In this document: one piece after another, positions 17,330 to 26,091 of the stretch
How positions within the stretch are numbered: position 1 is the stretch's first letter
Layout: each line of letters starts with the position of its first letter
Source of the DNA: Arthrobacter oryzae
GTDB lineage: Bacteria > Actinomycetota > Actinomycetes > Actinomycetales > Micrococcaceae
Assembly (NCBI RefSeq): GCF_030718995.1
Contig: NZ_CP132204.1
Coordinates: 1,984,001 to 2,048,000, forward strand
Direction: 5' to 3'
Length of the DNA: 64,000 nt
The notes under the pieces: generated by a model
What the model was told of the DNA's origin: nothing
Seen by the model: only the letters and a program-made list of their open reading frames with translations
Databases searched by the model: none
Made by a program: the position numbers and the translations under genes

Positions 17330-17632
17330 GTGGCAACCGATTACGACGAAGTACGATCCGACGTCAAGGAATCCCAGGAGAACTCCCTCGAGGCTCTTCA
17401 GTCCGCCAACGCCCCCGATGCTCGAAGCGTTGTCCGGGAACTGGATGAGACCGACGCGCTCGACGACGGCATGGTCCCCGGCGGCGAGTTCGTCGCCGAG
17501 GAACTGGTGGTCCAGGTCGTTCCCCAGGCGCAGGATGAATTCACCTGCTACTCCTGTTTCCTGGTCCGGCACCGGTCCCAGATCGCCCGTGAAAAGAACG
17601 GCCACGCCTATTGCGTTGATTGCGAAGGCTAA
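17330..17632 (+). CDS. DUF4193 zinc-ribbon protein
   Basis: 100 aa from the GTG at 17330 (MATDYDEVRSDVKE). The N-terminal half is acidic and the C-terminus carries two CxxC pairs (CYSCFLVRHRSQ and YCVDCEG) that should bind a zinc ion. DUF4193 proteins are small and restricted to Actinobacteria; their role is unknown. An acidic face plus a zinc ribbon suggests an RNA polymerase or ribosome associated factor, but nothing here proves this. The gene stands alone before the urease operon. Confidence 0.85.
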   Translation: MATDYDEVRSDVKESQENSLEALQSANAPDARSVVRELDETDALDDGMVPGGEFVAEELVVQVVPQAQDEFTCYSCFLVRHRSQIAREKNGHAYCVDCEG

Positions 17633-17682
17633 GGGCCGCCACACCGTCTCCCGCCATCCCTGAAACCGGGAGAAGGGCCCCG

Positions 17683-17720
17683 GAAACCTCACGGAAACGT
17701 GACCGGCCTACTGTGGTCAC
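17683..17720. promoter_or_regulatory. Possible nitrogen-regulator site upstream of ureA
   Basis: Two GAAAC elements (17683-17687, 17694-17698) are spaced by six bases, as in GlnR boxes, and GTGACC (17699-17704) is mirrored by GGTCAC (17715-17720) with a 10-bp gap. The region ends 26 bp before the ureA start. GlnR controls urease in several actinobacteria, but whether this organism has GlnR cannot be seen here. Confidence 0.35.
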
Positions 17721-17746
17721 AAAGCAGTACGTTGAAGGGATTTCCG

Positions 17747-18049
17747 ATGCATCTGATGCCCCGTGAGCAGGAAAAGCTCATGATCGTGGTCGCCGCTGAC
17801 CTGGCCCGGCGCCGCCAGGCCCGCGGCTTGAAGCTCAACTTCCCTGAGTCCGTGGCCATCATCAGCTATGAACTGATCGAGGGCGCCCGGGACGGCCGCA
17901 CCGTCGCCGACCTCATGAGCTACGGCACCACGATCCTCACCCGTGAGGACGTGATGGAGGGCGTACCGGAAATGATCCACGACGTCCAGATCGAAGCCAC
18001 GTTCCCGGACGGCACCAAGCTCGTCACTGTCCACGATCCGATCCGCTAA
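17747..18049 (+). CDS. ureA: Urease subunit gamma
   Basis: 100 aa, the normal length of a separate gamma subunit. It starts at the ATG at 17747, eight bases after GAAGGGA. The sequence [27 protein letters not shown] and the segment [21 protein letters not shown] are characteristic. With UreB and UreC it forms the trimer-of-trimers cytoplasmic enzyme that hydrolyses urea to ammonia and carbamate. First gene of the operon ureABCEFGD plus nickel permease. Confidence 0.97.
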   Translation: MHLMPREQEKLMIVVAADLARRRQARGLKLNFPESVAIISYELIEGARDGRTVADLMSYGTTILTREDVMEGVPEMIHDVQIEATFPDGTKLVTVHDPIR

Positions 18050-18059
18050 GGGGCAGGCG

Positions 18060-18394
18060 ATGATTCCAGGTGAGTACGTCCTCGGTACCACGCCCGTGGT
18101 GATCAACGCCGGACGCGAGGCGGCCGACGTCGTCGTGGTTAACACCGGTGACCGGCCCGTGCAGGTGGGCTCGCACTACCACTTCGCGGAAGCGAACGCC
18201 GCCCTTGAGTTTGACCGCAAGGCCGCCTACGGCCGCCGGCTGGACATTCCGGCCGGCACTGCGGCGCGGTTTGAGCCGGGGGACAGCAGGACCGTCAGGC
18301 TGATCGAACTGGCGGGCAGCCGCGAGGTGTTCGGACTCAGCAACGCGGTCAACGGTGCGCTGGCTACGGCCGACTCCGGCAAGGGGGACGCCAA

Positions 18395-18398
<4 letters not shown>
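18060..18398 (+). CDS. ureB: Urease subunit beta
   Basis: 112 aa. [19 protein letters not shown] and [35 protein letters not shown] are diagnostic of the beta subunit. It begins 10 nt after ureA and its end overlaps the ureC GTG by 4 nt, so the structural genes are tightly coupled. The C-terminus ([14 protein letters not shown]) is longer and less conserved than in the minimal subunit, as is common. Confidence 0.96.
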
Positions 18399-20125
<1,727 letters not shown>

Positions 20126-20149
20126 CCGTCCCGAGCACCGGAGCATCCC

Positions 20150-20635
20150 GTGATTATCGAAAAGATCCTCGGCAACCTGCACGACCTCCCCGCCGCTGAA
20201 ACCGCGGCGTTCGCCGGGCTGCACCAGGAGAAAGTGGTGCTTCCCAGCGCCCTGCTGGTCAAACGCATCCAGCGCGTCACCACGGACCACGGCCACGAAA
20301 TCGGAATCCGGCTGCCGTCCGGTTCCGGTGACCTCCGTGACGGCGACATCCTGCACGTGGCGGATACCAACATGATCGTGGTGTCCGTGCTGCCCACCGA
20401 CGTCCTGGTGGTGGCGCCCCGGACCATCCACGAAATGGGTGTGGTGGCGCACTCGCTCGGCAACCGGCACCTGCAGGCGCAGTTCTTCGACGCCTCCTCC
20501 GAGTACGCGGCCGAGGTGATGGTGTGCGCCTACGACCACACCGTGGAGGACTACCTCAAACACGTCGGCGTGCCCTACGACCGCCAGGAACGCGTCATGC
20601 CTGTGCCTTTCCGCCATGCTGAACACAGCCACTAG
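20150..20635 (+). CDS. ureE: Urease accessory protein, nickel chaperone
   Basis: 161 aa from a GTG at 20150. It has the UreE N-terminal peptide-binding domain (VLPSALLVKRIQRVTTDHGHEIGIRLP) and the metal-binding domain with the HSLGNRHLQAQF segment containing the dimer-interface His. The C-terminal tail is short (FRHAEHSH), with only three histidines, not the long His-rich tail of some homologues. The stop overlaps the ureF start by 20 nt. Confidence 0.93.
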   Translation: MIIEKILGNLHDLPAAETAAFAGLHQEKVVLPSALLVKRIQRVTTDHGHEIGIRLPSGSGDLRDGDILHVADTNMIVVSVLPTDVLVVAPRTIHEMGVVAHSLGNRHLQAQFFDASSEYAAEVMVCAYDHTVEDYLKHVGVPYDRQERVMPVPFRHAEHSH

Positions 20636-21296
20636 CCACCAGCTCGCGCTCCAGCAGCTGACCGACTCCGCCCTGCCCACGGGGGCCTTCGCGCACTCGC
20701 TGGGCTTTGAGACCTACATCGAGCGCGGCCTGGTCCACGACGAGGCGTCCTTCGGGGTGTGGCTTTCGGCGTTCGTGGGGCAGCAGCTCACGTATTCCGA
20801 CGGCCTGGCCATCCGCTTCCTCTACGAGGGCGTTCCCGTTGCGGAACTGGATGCGCTGCTGACAGCACAGCTCCTCCCTCGGCAGCTGCGGGAGGCGAGC
20901 ACCAAGATGGGCACCCGGCTGCTGGAGATCGGCTCCGAGGTTTTCCCTTCCCCGGAGCTGGCGGAGTACCGGGAGCTGGTGACCGCCGGCCGCGCCGCCG
21001 GCCACCAGCCGCTGGCGTTCGCCGTCGTCGCCCATTCCCTGGGCGTGCCGCCCACCGAGGCGCTCGCCGCGTACCTTTTCGCCGCGGCCACCTCACTGAC
21101 CCAGAACGCCGTCCGCGCCATTCCGCTGGGGCAGAACGCCGGCCAGCGGCTGCTGCGGAAAGCGGCCGACGACGTCGCTGCCGCCGCCGAACGGATCGGC
21201 CGCCTTGCGCCGGACGACTTCGGGGCCGTCAGCCCCGGACTGGAAATTTCGCAGATGCGGCACGAACGTCAACGTGCCCGCATGTTCATGAGCTAG
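20616..21296 (+). CDS. ureF: Urease accessory protein
   Basis: 226 aa, mostly helical. The segment LTDSALPTGAFAHSLGFETYIERG is the UreF hallmark, and the C-terminus SQMRHERQRARMFMS resembles the tail that contacts UreD and UreG. UreF gates GTP-dependent nickel delivery in the UreDFG complex. It begins inside ureE and is followed after 12 nt by ureG, with AGGAGG as ribosome binding site. Confidence 0.95.
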   Translation: MLNTATSHQLALQQLTDSALPTGAFAHSLGFETYIERGLVHDEASFGVWLSAFVGQQLTYSDGLAIRFLYEGVPVAELDALLTAQLLPRQLREASTKMGTRLLEIGSEVFPSPELAEYRELVTAGRAAGHQPLAFAVVAHSLGVPPTEALAAYLFAAATSLTQNAVRAIPLGQNAGQRLLRKAADDVAAAAERIGRLAPDDFGAVSPGLEISQMRHERQRARMFMS

Positions 21297-21308
21297 CAGG
21301 AGGACACC

Positions 21309-21926
21309 ATGTCTGAACCCATCAAAATCGGCATCGGCGGACCGGTCGGTGCCGGCAAGACCCAGCTCGTGGAGCGTCTCACCCGGCACATGAGCCGCGA
21401 AATCTCCATGGCCGCCATCACCAACGACATCTACACCATCGAGGACGCCAAGATCCTGGCCGCCAACGGCATCCTTCCCGAGGACAGGATCATCGGCGTC
21501 GAAACCGGCGGCTGCCCGCACACCGCGATCCGTGAAGACACCTCCATGAACACGGCGGCGATCGAAGAGCTCAAGAAGCGCCACCCGGACCTTCAGGTGA
21601 TCTTCGTGGAGTCCGGCGGCGACAACCTCTCGGCCACATTCAGCCCCGAACTGGTGGATTTCTCGATCTACATCATCGACGTGGCGCAGGGCGAGAAGAT
21701 CCCGCGCAAGGCCGGCCAGGGCATGATCAAGTCCGATCTGTTCATCATCAATAAAACCGACCTCGCCCCGCACGTGGGCGCCGACCTTGCCGTCATGGAA
21801 CGGGACTCGAAGGAATTCCGGGGCGAGAAGCCGTTCTGCTTCACCAACCTGAAAACCGACGAAGGCCTGGACGCCGTCATCGAATGGGTGCGGCGCGACG
21901 TCCTGATGCTCGACCTCGCCCCATGA
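21309..21926 (+). CDS. ureG: Urease accessory GTPase
   Basis: 205 aa SIMIBI-class GTPase. The P-loop GPVGAGKT is at residues 11-18, the metal-binding CPH motif is in [13 protein letters not shown], followed by [19 protein letters not shown] and the base-recognition motif [14 protein letters not shown]. UreG couples GTP hydrolysis to nickel insertion into urease. The stop codon overlaps the ureD start (ATGA). Confidence 0.97.
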   Translation: MSEPIKIGIGGPVGAGKTQLVERLTRHMSREISMAAITNDIYTIEDAKILAANGILPEDRIIGVETGGCPHTAIREDTSMNTAAIEELKKRHPDLQVIFVESGGDNLSATFSPELVDFSIYIIDVAQGEKIPRKAGQGMIKSDLFIINKTDLAPHVGADLAVMERDSKEFRGEKPFCFTNLKTDEGLDAVIEWVRRDVLMLDLAP

Positions 21927-22819
21927 CGGCTCTTGGGCTGGAACCGGCGGCGCTGGAGCCGGCGGCCGCCCCAGCGGTTAAACCGCCGATGGGAGAGCTG
22001 AAGCTCGTCATCAGTGAGCGGGGCGGGAGGTCCGTGGCTGCGCATCAGTACCACCGGGGCGCCCTGCGGGTTTTGCGGCCGCACTATCTGGACGGGTCCG
22101 GGCAGGTTTGCTATGTGATGGTGAATCCTGGCGGGGCGTATCTTGGGGCCGATCTCTATGTCATCGACGTGGAGGTGGGCGACGCGGCGCGGCTCCTGCT
22201 GACCACCCAGTCCGCTACGAAGATCTACCGGACTCCGGGGTCGTTTGCCGAGCAGCGGATGACCCTGCGGCTGGGGGAGGGGGCGCAGCTGGAGCTGGCC
22301 CCGGACCAGCTGATCGCGTACCGCGAGGCCCGCTACCGGCAGAACACGCACGTTACGGTGCGGCCGTCGTCGAGCCTGGTCATGGCTGAAGTGGTCACGC
22401 CGGGGTGGTCGCCGGACGGGGCCTCGTTCCGGTACGAGGAACTGCGGCTCCGCACCGAGATCCACGTGGAGGCGGACGGCGGCACCGAACTGCTGGCCCT
22501 GGACAACCTGCTGATCCGGCCGCCCCTCGGCGATGTCACCGGCACGGGATTCATGGAGGGCTTCAGCCACCTGGGATCGCTGGTGGTGGTGGACGCCCGC
22601 GTTGACCAAACCCTCGCCGACGAATTCCACGCACTCACGTCAGGCCACGATGCCTACACCGGTGTGTCGCTGACCGCCTCCGCCGGCGGAACCACCGGCC
22701 TGGTGCTGCGGTCATTGTCCAACTCCACGGAGGAACTCAACCGGCTGCTGGGGGCGTGCACCGCCCTGCTGCGGAACCGCTGGCACGGGCAGGCGCCCCT
22801 GAACCTGAGGAAGTACTGA
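21923..22819 (+). CDS. ureD: Urease accessory protein UreD/UreH
   Basis: 298 aa from the ATG at 21923, which overlaps the ureG stop by 4 nt. The beta-rich UreD scaffold is visible: [44 protein letters not shown] and [23 protein letters not shown]. Here ureD is at the end of the set, after ureG, an order common in actinobacteria. The first 35 residues are Ala/Pro rich and weakly conserved. The TGA is shared with the ATG of the nickel permease gene. Confidence 0.94.
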   Translation: MTALGLEPAALEPAAAPAVKPPMGELKLVISERGGRSVAAHQYHRGALRVLRPHYLDGSGQVCYVMVNPGGAYLGADLYVIDVEVGDAARLLLTTQSATKIYRTPGSFAEQRMTLRLGEGAQLELAPDQLIAYREARYRQNTHVTVRPSSSLVMAEVVTPGWSPDGASFRYEELRLRTEIHVEADGGTELLALDNLLIRPPLGDVTGTGFMEGFSHLGSLVVVDARVDQTLADEFHALTSGHDAYTGVSLTASAGGTTGLVLRSLSNSTEELNRLLGACTALLRNRWHGQAPLNLRKY

Positions 22820-23901
22820 TGGCCGCTCCCACCGGGTTCGCCGCGATGTACCGGGAACGGGAGCAGCTGCCGCTCCGGACCCGCTTGCTCTTCGCCTTCG
22901 GCGCGGTGGCCGCATTGCATCTTGCCGCCGTCGTACTTCTGCTGGCCGGAAGCCTTGGGGCAGGGACCATTGGGGCAGGGACAATGGGAGGGGCGCAGCC
23001 GCTGGCGCTGGGTCTGGTGCTCACCGCGTACCTGGCGGGCATCAAGCACAGCTACGACTGGGACCACCTCGCCGCGATCGACAACTCGACGCGGAAGTTC
23101 GTGGCGCAGCACAAGGACCCCGTGAGCGTGGGGTTCGCATTCAGCCTGGGCCACAGTTCGGTGGTGATCCTGGCCGGAATCCTGGTGGTGGGCGGCGCGG
23201 CAATGGTGGGCCGGTTCATGGAGGACGGCACCACCGGAAACCTGGTGCTGGGCCTCATCGGCAGCGGGGTTTCCGGGTTGTTCCTGCTGGCTATGGGCCT
23301 GTTCAACGGCTCGGCGTTCATCCGGGCAGCGCAGGCATACCGGAAGGTGCAGGGCGGCGGGCAAGTGCAGGACGAAGACCTCGAGGCGAAGGGCTTCGTG
23401 GCACGCCTGCTGGCAAGGCCCCTGTCCAGGGTCCAGCGGCCGCGGAACATTTACGTGATCGGTTTCCTGTTCGGCCTGGGTTTCGATACCGCCACCACCA
23501 TCGGGCTCCTGGTCATGACGACGGCGGCATCCCTTGCCGGTGTCTCCCCGTTCGTGCTGCTGGCGCTGCCCTTGTCGTTCACCGCCGCCATGACCTTGTG
23601 CGACACGGCCAACGGTGTGGCCATGATGCGCATGTACCGCCGTGCCATCCACCATCCGCACCGGAAACTCGGGTTCAATGCGGTGGTCACCGGGATCTCG
23701 GCCGTGTCGGCCCTGTTTATTTCGGCCATCACCCTGGGTGGATTCTTCAACGCGGCGTTCGGATGGCACGATCCCCTCACCACCTGGCTGGGCGGTGTGG
23801 ACCTGGGCGAGGCCGGACTGCTGCTGGTGGCCATGCTGCTGGCTGCCTGGGGTGCCGCGGTGTGGCGGGAGCGGCGGAAGGGCCGGCCGCAGGCCGTTTA
23901 G
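22819..23901 (+). CDS. NiCoT-family nickel/cobalt permease
   Basis: 360 aa with about eight membrane helices. The signature HX4DH is present as HSYDWDHLAAIDN in helix 2, and GFLFGLGFDTATTIGL plus LPLSFTAAMTLCDTANG complete the HoxN/NixA family pattern. It begins on the last base of ureD (TGATG) and clearly supplies nickel for urease. A 15-bp imperfect tandem repeat at 22957-22986 encodes GAGTIGAGTM between helices 1 and 2. Confidence 0.95.
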   Translation: MAAPTGFAAMYREREQLPLRTRLLFAFGAVAALHLAAVVLLLAGSLGAGTIGAGTMGGAQPLALGLVLTAYLAGIKHSYDWDHLAAIDNSTRKFVAQHKDPVSVGFAFSLGHSSVVILAGILVVGGAAMVGRFMEDGTTGNLVLGLIGSGVSGLFLLAMGLFNGSAFIRAAQAYRKVQGGGQVQDEDLEAKGFVARLLARPLSRVQRPRNIYVIGFLFGLGFDTATTIGLLVMTTAASLAGVSPFVLLALPLSFTAAMTLCDTANGVAMMRMYRRAIHHPHRKLGFNAVVTGISAVSALFISAITLGGFFNAAFGWHDPLTTWLGGVDLGEAGLLLVAMLLAAWGAAVWRERRKGRPQAV

Positions 23902-23968
23902 CGCGGGCGGACACAGGTCCTCGACGCAACCCATGACGACGGCCCGGGCGGGTGGCAGGATAGGACCC

Positions 23969-24553
23969 ATGGAACTGCACATCACCGGGGACCCGGCTGC
24001 CGACAAACTACTCAGCGACGACGCGTTTGCGCTGCTCACCGGCATGCTGCTTGACCAGCAGGTGACCATGGAGTCTGCGTTCGCCGGCCCCGAAAAGATC
24101 CGGACGCGTATCGGTTCCATGGACCCGGCAGCGATCGCCGGGTACGACCCCCAGGAATTCGTTGAGATGTTCAAGGAGCGCCCGGCCGTCCACCGGTTCC
24201 CGGGATCCATGGCCGGACGCGTCCAGGCGCTCGCGGAGACCGTGCACCAGGACTGGAACGGGGACGCCACGGCAATCTGGACGCAGGGCAACCCCGACGG
24301 CCAGGAGGTGCTGCGCCGGCTGAAGGCCCTGCCGGGATTCGGCGAGCAAAAGGCGAAGATATTCCTCGCGCTGCTCGGGAAGCAGTGCGGACTCAAGGCC
24401 GAAGGGTGGCGCGAGGCCGCCGGACACTACGGCCAGGAGGATGCCTACCTGTCCGTGGCCGACATCGTGGATCCCGAGTCGCTGAGCAAGGTACGCGCCA
24501 GCAAGCAGGCCGCCAAAGCGGCTGCCAAGACCGCGAAGACCACCGGGAACTGA
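23969..24553 (+). CDS. HhH-GPD type base-excision repair protein
   Basis: 194 aa from the ATG at 23969; longer open sequence upstream overlaps the permease gene and is not coding. MELHITGDPAADKLLSDDAFALLTGMLLDQQVTMESAF resembles the N-terminal part of HhH-GPD glycosylases, and LKALPGFGEQKAKIFLALLG is the helix-hairpin-helix with the following glycine/proline region. The Ala/Lys-rich tail (KASKQAAKAAAK type) is probably a DNA-binding extension. The catalytic Asp of classical members is not obvious, so activity is uncertain. Only the family can be given. Confidence 0.82.
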   Translation: MELHITGDPAADKLLSDDAFALLTGMLLDQQVTMESAFAGPEKIRTRIGSMDPAAIAGYDPQEFVEMFKERPAVHRFPGSMAGRVQALAETVHQDWNGDATAIWTQGNPDGQEVLRRLKALPGFGEQKAKIFLALLGKQCGLKAEGWREAAGHYGQEDAYLSVADIVDPESLSKVRASKQAAKAAAKTAKTTGN

Positions 24554-24588
24554 TACGCGGCCCGGGGGTGGAGGGGGAGGCGGATACC

Positions 24589-26091
24589 GTGAGTGAGCAG
24601 CCCGCAGGCCAGTTCGCCTCCCTCTGGGCGGTTACGAGTGCATCCACGGGCTACGCCGCCCTCGGGGAAACCATCGACGTGGACGTGGCCGTGATCGGCG
24701 GCGGCATTGCAGGCTTGACCGCGGCGCTGGCCCTCAAGCGGGCCGGGCTGACGGTGGCAGTGCTGGAAGCGGCCCGTGTGGGCACCGGAGTCACCGGGAA
24801 CACCACCGGCAAAGTCACGTCCCTGCACCGGCTGGCCTTCACGGAACTTGCCGGACGGCACGGCACGGAGGCAGCCCGCCTCTACGGACAGGCCAACGAA
24901 GCCGCCATTGGGCACGTTGCAGGCACGGTGGCGGACGAAGGAATCGACTGCGGCTTCCGGCGGGTCTCCAACTACACGTACGCCGAATCGGAACGCACGC
25001 TCGCCCTGGTCCGGGAGGAAGCGGCGCTCGCAGCCAGGCTGGGGCTTCCGGCGTCCTTCACCACCGACGTCCCGCTGCCCTTCGCGGTCAAGGGGGCCGT
25101 CCGGTTCGACAACCAGGCGCAGATCCACGCGCTCAAATACGTGCAGGGGCTGGCCCGCGCGGTGGACGGGGGTGGCAGCTTCGTCTTCGAGGAGTCCCCT
25201 GCGACTGCGTTCCGCGACGGGCCACCGGCAGTGGTGGACACGGAGCGGGGCTCGGTCCGGGCCCGCGAGGTCATTGTGGCGACGAACGTGCCGTTCGGGG
25301 ACAACGGAACCTTCGACGAACGGTGCTACCTGCACCGCTCGTATATCGTTGCCGCCTGTTCCGGTCTGCCCCCGCTGGACGCCACGTTCCTCAGTGCGGA
25401 CGAACCGATGCGCTCCATCCTGACGTTTGACCTCGACGGCACAAGCTATGTCCTGGTGGGCGGCGAAGGCCACCCCGCGTCGGACCGCACCGACTCCGCG
25501 GAGCGGTACCGGCGGCTCGGCGGATTTGCCCGGGACCGCCTAAGTGCCGGGGAGATCGCCTTCCGCTGGTCCACGCAGGACGCCATGCCCGCGGACGGGC
25601 TGCCCTACGTCGGACGCTTGTCGCCGGACTTCCGGCACGTCCACGTGATCACCGGGCTGCGCAAGTGGGGGCTGACCAACGGAACGGCCGCGGCCCTGAT
25701 CCTCCGGGACACGCTGTGCGGCACGGGCAACCCGTGGGCGGCCCTGTTCGACAGCACGCGGGCTGTACCAGTCCCAGCCGTGACGCCGGCCGCTGCCGAG
25801 GACTTCACGGCGCCGTCCCCCGGGCCGGATGTTCCGATCAGGTCCGACCTCGTCCGGGGTTCAGGAAGCGTGGTGGACGTGGACGGGGCGAAGACCGCCG
25901 TCTACGTCGGCCCGGCGGGAAACGTCAGCGCAGTCTCGGCCGTCTGCACGCACCTGGGCTGCACTGTGGAGTTCAACGCCGCCGACGTGACCTGGGACTG
26001 CCCGTGCCACGGCTCCCGGTTCAGCACCGATGGCACCGTGATCCAGGGCCCCGCCACCCGGAACCTTGCCCCCGGCCAGGCGCCGGCATAG
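24589..26091 (+). CDS. FAD-dependent oxidoreductase with C-terminal Rieske domain
   Basis: 500 aa from the GTG at 24589, which has a GGAGGGGGAGG purine run upstream. An N-terminal DAO-type FAD fold starts with DVAVIGGGIAGLTAALALKRAGLTVAVLEA and has the TGNTTGKVTSLH loop. The end of the FAD domain reads GLPYVGRLSPDFRHVHVITGLRKWGLTNGTAAA. The C-terminal 90 residues are a Rieske module with CTHLGC and CPCHGSRFS, the two His and two Cys for a 2Fe-2S cluster. The family includes putative glycine-oxidase-like electron-transfer enzymes with unknown substrate. The 3' end overlaps the convergent adenylation gene by 71 bp. Confidence 0.9.
   Translation: MSEQPAGQFASLWAVTSASTGYAALGETIDVDVAVIGGGIAGLTAALALKRAGLTVAVLEAARVGTGVTGNTTGKVTSLHRLAFTELAGRHGTEAARLYGQANEAAIGHVAGTVADEGIDCGFRRVSNYTYAESERTLALVREEAALAARLGLPASFTTDVPLPFAVKGAVRFDNQAQIHALKYVQGLARAVDGGGSFVFEESPATAFRDGPPAVVDTERGSVRAREVIVATNVPFGDNGTFDERCYLHRSYIVAACSGLPPLDATFLSADEPMRSILTFDLDGTSYVLVGGEGHPASDRTDSAERYRRLGGFARDRLSAGEIAFRWSTQDAMPADGLPYVGRLSPDFRHVHVITGLRKWGLTNGTAAALILRDTLCGTGNPWAALFDSTRAVPVPAVTPAAAEDFTAPSPGPDVPIRSDLVRGSGSVVDVDGAKTAVYVGPAGNVSAVSAVCTHLGCTVEFNAADVTWDCPCHGSRFSTDGTVIQGPATRNLAPGQAPA

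Noticed and set aside
17647-17674. TCTCCCG/CGGGAGA hairpin after the DUF4193 gene as a terminator
   Set aside because: Only a 7-bp stem with a 13-base loop and no T-run; too weak to call.
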